Below are positions 26,302 to 33,737 of a stretch of 64,000 bases of DNA, in pieces. The stretch's first letter is position 1, and the number at the start of each line of letters is the position of its first letter. A program made the position numbers and the translations under genes. The stretch comes from an uncultured Coprococcus sp. (lineage in GTDB: Bacteria; Bacillota; Clostridia; Lachnospirales; Lachnospiraceae), in the NCBI GenBank assembly GCA_947626675.1, contig CANQTC010000008.1, positions 1 to 64,000 of the forward strand, written 5' to 3'. The notes under the pieces are model-generated. The model worked only from the letters and a program-made list of their open reading frames with translations, did no database searches and had not been told where the DNA came from.

Positions 26302-27060
26302 ATGATAGAAATAAAAAATTTATCAAAGAGTTTTCATGATAATGTGGTTCTGGATGGAATCAATCTGACGATAAATAAGGGGGATGTGGTTGGTATTATC
26401 GGGCCATCGGGAACAGGAAAGTCAACGCTTCTTCGTTGTATCAATCAGTTGGAAGTGCCGGAACAGGGGGAGGTTGTTTTAGACGGAAAGACGATTCAGC
26501 TTAATAAAAAGAACAGAAAAGAAATTCTTGAGTTGCGTAAGACTACAGGAATGGTATTTCAGCGTTTTAACCTGTTTGAAAAGAAAACTGCCATTGAGAA
26601 TGTAATGGAAGGCTTGCTGGTGGTTCAGAAGAAGAGCAAAACGGAGGCTAAAAAAATTGCAGAAGAGGAGCTTGAACGGGTAGGAATGGCGGCATGGGCA
26701 AATCATTATCCGAAGCATTTGTCAGGCGGTCAGCAGCAGCGTGTTGCAATAGCCAGGGCGCTTGCCATGAAGCCGAAGCTTTTACTTTTGGACGAGCCGA
26801 CCTCAGCACTTGACCCGGAGCTTGTAGGGGAAGTGCTTGAAACAATCAGGAAGGTTGCGGCAGAAGGATTTACCATGTTGTTAGTATCACATGAAATGAA
26901 CTTTGTTCGCCATGTTTCAAACAGGGTTATCTTTCTTGATAAAGGGAAAATCGTTGAAGACGGCTCTCCAAAAGAAGTATTTGATAATCCGAAAAATCAG
27001 CGAACCAGGGAGTTCTTTGCAAAAATGAACCTAATGAATCAACCGGAGTATGTGATATGA
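26302..27060 (+). CDS. amino-acid ABC transporter ATP-binding protein
   Basis: A 252-residue GlnQ/TcyC-type ATPase: Walker A GPSGTGKSTLLRC near residue 34, Q-loop MVFQRFNLF, signature [15 protein letters not shown], Walker [16 protein letters not shown]-loop VSHEM. It energises uptake by the permease next to it. The stop TGA overlaps the ATG of the peptidase gene (ATGA at 27057-27060). Confidence 0.95.
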   Translation: MIEIKNLSKSFHDNVVLDGINLTINKGDVVGIIGPSGTGKSTLLRCINQLEVPEQGEVVLDGKTIQLNKKNRKEILELRKTTGMVFQRFNLFEKKTAIENVMEGLLVVQKKSKTEAKKIAEEELERVGMAAWANHYPKHLSGGQQQRVAIARALAMKPKLLLLDEPTSALDPELVGEVLETIRKVAAEGFTMLLVSHEMNFVRHVSNRVIFLDKGKIVEDGSPKEVFDNPKNQRTREFFAKMNLMNQPEYVI

Positions 27061-28169
27061 TAGATATACAAAGAATATGCAATGATTTTACAAAACTTGT
27101 TTCATTTGACTCGGTAAGCTTTTCTGAAAGGAAAACAGCAGACTGGCTGATAAAGGAATTGAAGCTTTTAGGTTTTGAGACAAAGGAAGATAATGCGGGA
27201 CAGAGATATGGCGGAAATGCCGGAAATATATATGGTTTTTTAAAGGGCGAAATACCGGGAACGCCCATCCTCTTATCTGCACATATGGATGTCGTGCAGC
27301 CCGGTACAGGTAAACGGGCTGTAATTGGTGACGATAATGTTATTACTTCTGCCGGCGATACGGTGCTTGGTGCAGATGATATATCCGGTATTGTAGAGAT
27401 TTTAGAGGGAATTCGTTACTTAAAGCGGGCGCATATCGCACATCGTGATATAGAAGTATTGTTTACCATAGGAGAAGAAGCCTATGCAAAAGGTGCGGCA
27501 GTATTTGATTATTCTGTTATACAGGCCAAAGAAGCCTATGTGCTTGATTTGTCAGGACCAATAGGAACTGCGGCAATTGCTGCACCGTCGATTATTTCTT
27601 TTAGCATAACAATACATGGGAAAGCGGCACATGCAGGCTTTGAGCCTGAAAATGGGATTCATGCCATAACTGCCATGAGCCGTTTTATTCAATCTGTAAA
27701 GCAGGGACATATAGATGATGAAACGACTTTAAATATTGGAATGATTTCAGGGGGCGTGGCAACGAATATTGTTCCTGATACTTGTAGCTGCACCGGGGAA
27801 ATCAGAAGCTATCGTCATGAAAAAGCACTTGATTGTATAGAGAATTTAAAAAAGGTATTAAATGAACTGGCGGTTTCGGCAGGTATAAAGGCGGATATGG
27901 ATACTGAAATACATTTGAAAGCATACAGCGTTTCCAAGACAGATGATGTCGTGCTTCGCTTTCAATCTGCATGTAAGCAGATTGGAATAAAAGGGAAAAC
28001 GACAGCAACATTTGGCGGAAGTGATAATAATTATTTTGTAAACAAAGGAATATCGGGTATTGTATTGTCATGCGGTATGTATCAGGTACATTCTGTAAAG
28101 GAGTATACAAGGATAAACGATTTGGAAAATGGGGCAAGACTGATTGCCGTATTGATGTGCCAAAAATAA
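27057..28169 (+). CDS. PepT-like M20-family metallopeptidase
   Basis: A 370-residue di-zinc hydrolase of the PepT-like type. Metal and catalytic motifs are LLSAHMDVVQPG (His, Asp), VLGADDISGI (the bridging Asp), FTIGEEAYAKGA (catalytic and metal Glu) and a late His in CGMYQVHSVKEY. A dimerisation domain lies at about 190-290 (ITIHGKAAHAGFEPENGIHAI). It is coupled to the ATPase gene. In this operon it may cut a Cys-containing di- or tripeptide, or remove an N-acyl group as the M20 enzymes of Bacillus S-alkylcysteine salvage do. Sequence similarity favours peptidase activity. No clear terminator follows. Confidence 0.88.
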   Translation: MIDIQRICNDFTKLVSFDSVSFSERKTADWLIKELKLLGFETKEDNAGQRYGGNAGNIYGFLKGEIPGTPILLSAHMDVVQPGTGKRAVIGDDNVITSAGDTVLGADDISGIVEILEGIRYLKRAHIAHRDIEVLFTIGEEAYAKGAAVFDYSVIQAKEAYVLDLSGPIGTAAIAAPSIISFSITIHGKAAHAGFEPENGIHAITAMSRFIQSVKQGHIDDETTLNIGMISGGVATNIVPDTCSCTGEIRSYRHEKALDCIENLKKVLNELAVSAGIKADMDTEIHLKAYSVSKTDDVVLRFQSACKQIGIKGKTTATFGGSDNNYFVNKGISGIVLSCGMYQVHSVKEYTRINDLENGARLIAVLMCQK

Positions 28170-28207
28170 AAAAATATTAATTTGTAATGAATTTAGCATC
28201 AATATGC

Positions 28208-28236
28208 GTGACTATGTTGTTGAACTCAGATATAAT
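28208..28236 (+). promoter_or_regulatory. promoter of the DUF4037 gene
   Basis: GTGACT (28208-28213), a 17-bp spacer and TATAAT (28231-28236) lie just upstream of the ribosome site. Its position downstream of the first in-frame ATG (28187) supports the later start at 28262. Confidence 0.5.
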
Positions 28237-28261
28237 GGAATCAGGTAAAGGAGCTGATGAT

Positions 28262-29224
28262 ATGGAAGAGATTAATAATATAGAAAGATGCCGCAAATTG
28301 TATGAAATGTATGGCGCGGCGATGATACATGATAAATTTCCCGAATATGAAAGCCGAATAGCGGTAGGATTTGTGGGAGAAGGTTCTGATTGCTTTGGTT
28401 ATGACGATTACATTTCTACCGACCACGATTATAACATAGGTTTTGTGATGTGGCTTACCGGAAAGGATTATGATACGGTTGGCGAAAAATTGCAGGATGC
28501 GTACCGCCTGCTTATAAGAAGTGTTACCGGGGAAGATGACAGTATAAATATTTTTGCAGATGACAGGCGTGGCGCTATGCGGATAGGCGATTTTTACAAA
28601 AATATACTCGGATATGATATTCTGAAAGAAGGAATCGGAAATCGTATGTGGTTTAGTGTGCCTGAGGACAAATTTGCTACAGTTACAAATGGCGTAGTAT
28701 TCCGGGATGACCTCGGCTTATTTACAGAGATTAGAAACGCGCTTCTTGAGTATTATCCTGATAATGTGTGGAGAATGAAACTGGCAGAACAGCTTTATCA
28801 TTTTTCACAGAATGTACAGAGTAATTATGCCCGTATGATGGCAAGAAAGGATTATGCTACAGCGAATATCTGTGTAGCGAATGGGCTAAAAAGTGCGATG
28901 TCCATTATATATCTGCTTAATAGGCGGTATGCCCCATATTATAAATGGATGCGACGTGGAATTGAAGATTTGAAGGTATTAAACGAAGTTAAAAATATAA
29001 TTGATGAAATTGCAGTTCTGAATTGTCAGAGGGATGCATGGGCAGATAAGAGATACAATCCATATGAAATAAACAGTGATGATTTGATTGTATTGGCTTT
29101 TGAAAAAATTGCAGTTTGTATTTTGCAGGAGATGAACAGACAGAACATTGTGCAGGGGGATAATCCATTTCTTGATATATATAGTAAGGAAATATTTGCA
29201 GATATAGCAAGAAGGATGCAGTAA
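28262..29224 (+). CDS. DUF4037 nucleotidyltransferase-like protein
   Basis: A 320-residue cytoplasmic protein of the DUF4037 type. The N-terminal half has a nucleotidyltransferase-like signature, GEGSDCFGYDDYISTDHDYNIGF, with Gly-Ser and the spaced acidic residues. The C-terminal part is helical (YARMMARKDYATANICVANGLKSAM...). Related proteins are grouped with antibiotic or small-molecule nucleotidyltransferases and minimal NTs, but the substrate is unknown. I chose the ATG at 28262 because AAAGGAG lies 8 bases upstream and the promoter overlaps the earlier ATG. Confidence 0.75.
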   Translation: MEEINNIERCRKLYEMYGAAMIHDKFPEYESRIAVGFVGEGSDCFGYDDYISTDHDYNIGFVMWLTGKDYDTVGEKLQDAYRLLIRSVTGEDDSINIFADDRRGAMRIGDFYKNILGYDILKEGIGNRMWFSVPEDKFATVTNGVVFRDDLGLFTEIRNALLEYYPDNVWRMKLAEQLYHFSQNVQSNYARMMARKDYATANICVANGLKSAMSIIYLLNRRYAPYYKWMRRGIEDLKVLNEVKNIIDEIAVLNCQRDAWADKRYNPYEINSDDLIVLAFEKIAVCILQEMNRQNIVQGDNPFLDIYSKEIFADIARRMQ

Positions 29225-29269
29225 ATCCATACCGTAAGAAATCAGACGTTAAAGATTTTATTTATATTT

Positions 29270-29313
29270 AATAAAATGGAGTAACAGTTAATCTGTTCTC
29301 CATTTTATTTTTT
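29270..29313. terminator. bidirectional terminator between convergent genes
   Basis: AATAAAATGGAG (29270-29281) pairs perfectly with CTCCATTTTATT (29298-29309), and an inner AACAG/CTGTT extends the stem. A-rich and T-rich flanks serve both strands. Confidence 0.85.
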
Positions 29314-29321
29314 AATCGTAT

Positions 29322-30245
29322 TTATTGAGCATTTGCCAGGGATGTAAGTTCTGCTAACATCTTAGGAAGTTCGATAGCCATATTTTCATCTGAGAACTGG
29401 CATGTTCCTACTTTCTTATGACCACCGCCGCCATATTTAAGCATAAGGCTGCCGACGTCAATTGTGCAGGTTTTGTTCAATATACTGTAACCAACTGCGG
29501 CAGAACATCCTGCGCCGCCTTTTCCACTGACAATCCATGCAGAAATATTCTGTTCAGGATACATACTGTATATCAAAAAACGATTACCGGTATAAATAGG
29601 CTCGACACCGCGTAAATCGCTTATTATCAGATTTCCATTTACAGTAGTATGCGCAAGGACCATTTCTTTAAAATGTGCAGTCTGTTCATTATAAAGTTCG
29701 ATTCTTTCCTGAATATCAGGCATAGCAAGAATTTCCTCTGTAGTCATAACCCGGCATGCGTCAATCAGTTTTTCCATTAGTTGATAATTTGATATCGTGA
29801 AGTTTCTGAAACGACCAAGACCGGTACGAGGGTCCATTAAGAAGCCAATTAATATCCAGCCTTTCGGATTTTGGATTTCATCTATGGTAAGATTGCCGGA
29901 ATCTACTTTATCAACAGCTTCCATCATTTCATTATATTGAGGAAATGTCTTTTCCCCGCCATAATATTCATATATTATTCTGGCGCATGATGGGGTAAGC
30001 CTGCTTTCGCCCTTGTATTTTCCTTCCAATTCTAATCGTTCGTGTTCGCTCGAATGGTGGTCGAACCAAAGACCACATCCCTCCACAAACGGGACATTTG
30101 CAAGACAATCATTTTCATTTACTTCTACAAGACCGTCCTGAATATCCTTTGGATGAGCAAATTTCCAGCTATCAATAACCCCTGCTGCTTTCAGCAATGC
30201 ACCGCAAGCCAGACCGTCAAAATCTGAACGCGTAATAAGTCTCAT
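29322..30245 (-). CDS. DHH-superfamily phosphoesterase-like protein (exopolyphosphatase-related)
   Basis: A 307-residue protein. Its N-terminus MRLITRSDFDGLACGALLKAAG and the segment WFDHHSSEH carry the acidic and His motifs of DHH phosphoesterases. The C-terminal YGGGGHKKVGTCQF matches the DHHA1 substrate-binding motif GGGHxxA. Family members cut nanoRNA, pAp, cyclic dinucleotides or polyphosphate. The first motif reads DFDG rather than the DxD pattern I would expect of classical NrnA/GdpP, so the substrate is open. GGAGGT precedes the ATG, and the gene is monocistronic. Confidence 0.78.
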   Translation of the reverse strand: MRLITRSDFDGLACGALLKAAGVIDSWKFAHPKDIQDGLVEVNENDCLANVPFVEGCGLWFDHHSSEHERLELEGKYKGESRLTPSCARIIYEYYGGEKTFPQYNEMMEAVDKVDSGNLTIDEIQNPKGWILIGFLMDPRTGLGRFRNFTISNYQLMEKLIDACRVMTTEEILAMPDIQERIELYNEQTAHFKEMVLAHTTVNGNLIISDLRGVEPIYTGNRFLIYSMYPEQNISAWIVSGKGGAGCSAAVGYSILNKTCTIDVGSLMLKYGGGGHKKVGTCQFSDENMAIELPKMLAELTSLANAQ

Positions 30246-30353
30246 ATTGTGAATACCTCCATTTTTGTCTGCGCATATAAAAGGCAGACTTTATAATCAA
30301 ATTATAAATGCTGATGGCAGTTTTTTCAATCATAAAGATAAATACGAATAAAA

Positions 30354-30383
30354 TTGACAAAAAAGTTATCGGGAATATATAAT
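30354..30383 (+). promoter_or_regulatory. promoter of the membrane-anchored nuclease-like gene
   Basis: TTGACA (30354-30359), an 18-bp spacer and TATAAT (30378-30383) are both perfect hexamers, 65 bp upstream of the ATG. Confidence 0.7.
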
Positions 30384-30447
30384 CATATTATTATTCAGGT
30401 GCCGGAAGCAGGTAACAATTATTTTATCAACAAAGAGGAGAAAAAAG

Positions 30448-30921
30448 ATGTCGCAAAAGAATAATCAGAATGGTTTGTATAAGAAACCCCAAAAAGGATG
30501 GAGTCCTGCTGCAAATAGAATAGTAGGGATTGTATTTATTATATTTGTCGTGGTTTGTTTTATCGTCAGAGGATTTGTCGGCGGTAAGTCAGATAATGAA
30601 CAAAATAGCAATGGCGCTTCGGAAAACGTACAAGAACGGACATCTGAAGAAGAATATTATACATTTAGAAATGAGTCAACGCTTGAAAGCCATTATGAGA
30701 AACATGGTTCAGAGTTTGGTTATAATAATACAAATGAATATCAGGACGGTGCAAATGCTGTCATTAACAATCCGCAGGCTTTGCATAAGAATGAAGCAGA
30801 AGACGGTGATGATGTATATTATCTGGAGCATACGAATGAATTTGTTATTGTTTCAACAGATGGTTATATCAGAACATATTTTAAGCCGGATGCGGGTAAG
30901 GATTATTATGACAGACAATAG
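30448..30921 (+). CDS. membrane-anchored protein with possible BECR-type nuclease domain
   Basis: A 157-residue protein with a short basic N-terminus, one transmembrane helix (about residues 25-44), an acidic Ser/Asn linker, and a C-terminal domain of about 85 residues. The domain pattern is LESHYEKHGSEFG..EY..GA..., VYYLEHTNEFVIVSTDGYIRTYFKPDAGKDYYD. This recalls C-terminal domains of polymorphic and CdiA-type toxins and phage proteins of the barnase/EndoU/colicin/RelE-like (BECR) group. By the positive-inside rule the domain is outside the cell. No immunity gene is visible. AAAGAGGAG precedes the ATG, with its own strong promoter. The fold assignment is from memory of the pattern and is moderate. 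Confidence 0.6.
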   Translation: MSQKNNQNGLYKKPQKGWSPAANRIVGIVFIIFVVVCFIVRGFVGGKSDNEQNSNGASENVQERTSEEEYYTFRNESTLESHYEKHGSEFGYNNTNEYQDGANAVINNPQALHKNEAEDGDDVYYLEHTNEFVIVSTDGYIRTYFKPDAGKDYYDRQ

Positions 30922-30935
30922 AAAAAATAATAAAA

Positions 30936-30974
30936 ATATGCCGGTACTCCACGATGGGGGGAGTGCCGGCATAT
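30936..30974 (-). terminator. terminator of the SulP gene (minus strand), possibly bidirectional
   Basis: ATATGCCGGTACTCC (30936-30950) pairs with GGAGTGCCGGCATAT (30960-30974), with one mismatched or G-T position. On the minus strand the stem is followed by a T-rich run (complement of aataaaaatt). On the plus strand the T tract is weaker. Confidence 0.75.
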
Positions 30975-30983
30975 GTATCTTTC

Positions 30984-32630
30984 TTATTTCAGTAACGTTT
31001 CTGCATAATTCAGTGCCGCTACGATATCAGGCTGGAAGTTATCTGCTCCAAGTTTATCATATAGTCCTTCTTTCTGCATAACTTTCATTGGCTGTTCGTT
31101 GACATGAGAGAAGACGACCTGAATTCCTTTCTTTTCAAGACGGTCCGTTAAATCGTGAAGTGCATGCATAGCGCTTGCGTCAATGGCAGGTACGGCACGC
31201 ATACGGATAACGATAACCTTTGTGTATTTTTTTGAATTGATATCAGCCAGATGTTCTGATGCTGCAAAGAACATAGGCCCGCTTATTTCAAATACGCGTA
31301 TTTCCTTTGAAATGGACATAAGCTTTTCTGCTTCACCATCTGTTACGTCAGGTTCTTCGATATATTTCCAGGACTTAATTTCGCTTGTATCAGACATACG
31401 CTTCATAAACAGTAATGCGGATACAACAACACCGACCTCAATGGCAACGACCAAATCAAATATTACCGTCAGGAAAAAAGTTCCGACTAAGACGATGATA
31501 TCACTTTTTGGCGATGTTTTGATTAAATTGAAAAAGGTACTCCAGTTACACATATTCCATGCTACGATAATCAGTACAGCCGCAAGTGTTGTCATCGGAA
31601 TCAACGCGGCATATGGCATCAGAAGCAATAAAATTGCAAGAAGCGTGATACTGTGTACCATGCCTGCAATAGGGGTACGGCCGCCATTTTTTACATTTGT
31701 AGCAGTTCTGGCGATAGCGCCTGTGGCAGGAATACCGCCGAAAAGACCGGAAAAAATATTGCCCAGTCCCTGACCGACAAGCTCTGCATTTGAATTATGT
31801 TTGTCCCCAATCATACCATCCGATACAACGGCGGACAGCAGGGATTCGATACCTGCAAGGAGTGCAATGGTAAATGCAGGGGATATCAGATTTCGTATCA
31901 TATCAAAGCTGACATTTGGTATCTGCGGCATAGGAAGCTTGGAAGATAACTCGCCGTATACGCTTCCGATAGTGGCAACAGGAAGATTTGCCAGTTTTAC
32001 TACAAGTGTTGTAATAATGATTGCCACAAGAGATGCCGGTATTTTATCCGTAATTTTTGGCAATATTACAAGAATTGCAATGGCGAGCAGACCGATTAAT
32101 AATGTAGTTATATGGACAGAATTGATATTTTTACCGTAGGCAATTATCTTCTGAATAAACTCAGATGGAACGGCTGAGAGTTTCAGACCGAGAAAATCCT
32201 TTATCTGTCCGACTAACAGACTTACACCGATACCACAGGTGAAGCCGGTTGTAATGGTATAAGGAATGTATTTAATCAGTGAACCAAAATGAAAAATTCC
32301 CATGATAATCAGAATGATTCCCGCCATAATGGTTGCTACGATTAACCCATCCATTCCGTTTGTCTGAACAATCCCATATATAATAGTAACAAATGCTGCG
32401 GTAGGACCGCCGATTTGAACGCGGCTTCCTCCTGCAAATGAAATAAAAAAGCCTGCAATAATTGCAGTATAAAGTCCGCACTCAGGGGCAACGCCTGATG
32501 CTATAGCAAGTGCTATCGATAAGGGAAGGGCAACAATGGCAACGATAATGCCGGCTATTACATCTTTAACGAGCTGTTTGCCTGTGTAGCCCTTCATAAC
32601 TTCAAAAAGCTTTGGTTTTAGTGTTTTCAT
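30984..32630 (-). CDS. SulP family inorganic anion transporter with STAS domain
   Basis: A 548-residue SLC26/SulP permease. The N-terminal 400 residues carry about 12-14 membrane segments with the typical VALPLSIALAIASGVAPECGLYTAIIAG and the GGIPATGAIARTATNVKNGG loop. The last 110 residues form a cytoplasmic STAS domain (IRMRAVPAIDASAMHALHDL). Family substrates are sulfate, bicarbonate and dicarboxylates, and the substrate here is unresolved. I chose the second ATG (32630) because GAGGAG then falls upstream. The first ATG (32648) is part of that ribosome site. A perfect inverted repeat lies in its 5' leader. Confidence 0.92.
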   Translation of the reverse strand: MKTLKPKLFEVMKGYTGKQLVKDVIAGIIVAIVALPLSIALAIASGVAPECGLYTAIIAGFFISFAGGSRVQIGGPTAAFVTIIYGIVQTNGMDGLIVATIMAGIILIIMGIFHFGSLIKYIPYTITTGFTCGIGVSLLVGQIKDFLGLKLSAVPSEFIQKIIAYGKNINSVHITTLLIGLLAIAILVILPKITDKIPASLVAIIITTLVVKLANLPVATIGSVYGELSSKLPMPQIPNVSFDMIRNLISPAFTIALLAGIESLLSAVVSDGMIGDKHNSNAELVGQGLGNIFSGLFGGIPATGAIARTATNVKNGGRTPIAGMVHSITLLAILLLLMPYAALIPMTTLAAVLIIVAWNMCNWSTFFNLIKTSPKSDIIVLVGTFFLTVIFDLVVAIEVGVVVSALLFMKRMSDTSEIKSWKYIEEPDVTDGEAEKLMSISKEIRVFEISGPMFFAASEHLADINSKKYTKVIVIRMRAVPAIDASAMHALHDLTDRLEKKGIQVVFSHVNEQPMKVMQKEGLYDKLGADNFQPDIVAALNYAETLLK

Positions 32631-32658
32631 TTTCCTTTTTCTCCTCATTGTAAAATAT

Positions 32659-32682
32659 ATAATCAGGCGATTGCCTGATTAT
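32659..32682 (-). repeat. perfect 10-bp inverted repeat in the SulP 5' leader
   Basis: ATAATCAGGC (32659-32668) and GCCTGATTAT (32673-32682) are separated by 4 nt. It sits about 30 bases upstream of the SulP start on the minus strand. It may be a repressor operator or a 5' hairpin. A terminator is less likely because the T tract is poor. Confidence 0.55.
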
Positions 32683-32853
32683 TAAAGAACAAAGCGGATT
32701 GTATCACGTTTGATTTATTCTTTCAAGGGTAACAGTTTAACTTATTCCATCATCAGGAATGTGCTGATAAAAGGTCTGTAAATTCATCAGAATATCGAAT
32801 ATCAAAGAAAAAATACAGTTTGTAATTAAAAGATAACAAAATGTAATATATAC

Positions 32854-32882
32854 TTGACAAAATGTACCATAAGATATATACT
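32854..32882 (+). promoter_or_regulatory. promoter of the membrane protein/XRE pair
   Basis: TTGACA (32854-32859), a 17-bp spacer and TATACT (32877-32882), near-perfect sigma-A consensus. Confidence 0.75.
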
Positions 32883-32922
32883 GTGAAAAATCAGTTAGAA
32901 ATCAAATGTGAGGGTAATGATG

Positions 32923-33468
32923 ATGAAGATATCGTATATAATGGGATTTATGGAAGGAATGCTGTTGGTCTGGATTATAAAGCTTTTAATTAAAACGACG
33001 AAAAAAACAGCATCTGCATCCGACCAGAATTGCGTACCACAATATGATGAAAGACAGTTGCAGGCGCGAGGGAAAGCATATAAAACAGCATATTTTTCAT
33101 TGATGGCATGTATTGTTATAGAAGGAATTATCGATACCTTCTTTGAAATAAAGCTGTTTACCGGATTTGTTGCGCTGGGGATTTCCATATTTATATCGAT
33201 TGGGGTGTTTGTTGTCTTATGCATTTTGAATGATGCTTATTTGGGATTATACAATAAATTAAAACAGACAATCTATATTTTTGCCGTAGTGGTGGTTGTT
33301 AATATGGCGAGTGCTATTGCAAGTATCTGTCATGGTGAAAAATTGATAGAGAATGGCGAATTTTCGGAAGTTATCTTAAATATAGGAATTGTAGTTTTGT
33401 TTATTGTCGTTACTGCAGTATTGGTGATAAAGGCGAATATGGATAAAAAAATGGGGACGGATGAGTAA
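32923..33468 (+). CDS. unknown four-TM membrane protein paired with an XRE regulator
   Basis: A 181-residue membrane protein with about four or five helices. After the first helix comes a cytoplasmic segment with QYDERQLQARGKAYKTAYFSLMA. A DERQ..RGxAYK motif of this type is common in small Firmicutes membrane proteins encoded just before an XRE-family regulator. I know no function. The start is uncertain among ATG codons at 32917, 32920 and 32923 (and a GTG at 32908). TGAGGG at 32909-32914 favours 32923. The XRE gene starts 5 bases after the stop, so the pair is coupled. Confidence 0.7.
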   Translation: MKISYIMGFMEGMLLVWIIKLLIKTTKKTASASDQNCVPQYDERQLQARGKAYKTAYFSLMACIVIEGIIDTFFEIKLFTGFVALGISIFISIGVFVVLCILNDAYLGLYNKLKQTIYIFAVVVVVNMASAIASICHGEKLIENGEFSEVILNIGIVVLFIVVTAVLVIKANMDKKMGTDE

Positions 33469-33473
33469 ATGCT

Positions 33474-33671
33474 ATGAAGAATTTAAAATTAAAATCTGCA
33501 AGAGCAGCGAAAGATTTATCGCAGCAGGCACTTGCAGCTGCAGTAGGCGTTTCCAGACAGACAATTAATGCAATCGAAAAAGGAGATTATAATCCTACAA
33601 TCAGGTTGTGTATAGAAATCTGCAAGGCGCTTGATAAAACGTTAGATGAACTGTTCTGGGAAGACGGATAA
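33474..33671 (+). CDS. XRE-family helix-turn-helix regulator (YozG/Cro-like)
   Basis: A 65-residue protein consisting of one Cro/CI helix-turn-helix: LKSARAAKDLSQQALAAAVGVSRQTINAIEKGDYNPTIRLCIEICKALDKTLDELFW. It binds DNA as a dimer and probably regulates the promoter ahead of the membrane-protein gene. It lacks its own clear ribosome site and is likely translated by coupling. An all-AT inverted repeat AAAATTTTT/AAAAATTTT (33670-33693) follows the stop. Confidence 0.92.
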   Translation: MKNLKLKSARAAKDLSQQALAAAVGVSRQTINAIEKGDYNPTIRLCIEICKALDKTLDELFWEDG

Positions 33672-33737
33672 AATTTTTGTATCTAAAAATTTTGCAGATG
33701 CTTAAAATTTAATCAATATTGAAGAGGAGCTACGTTG

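Noticed and set aside
31183-32139. Plus-strand frames opposite the SulP gene
   Set aside because: Antisense shadows. The minus-strand frame has full SulP and STAS signatures.
33670-33693. AAAATTTTT/AAAAATTTT inverted repeat after the XRE gene as terminator
   Set aside because: The stem is entirely A-T and followed by GCAG, not a T run. Noted only with the XRE gene.
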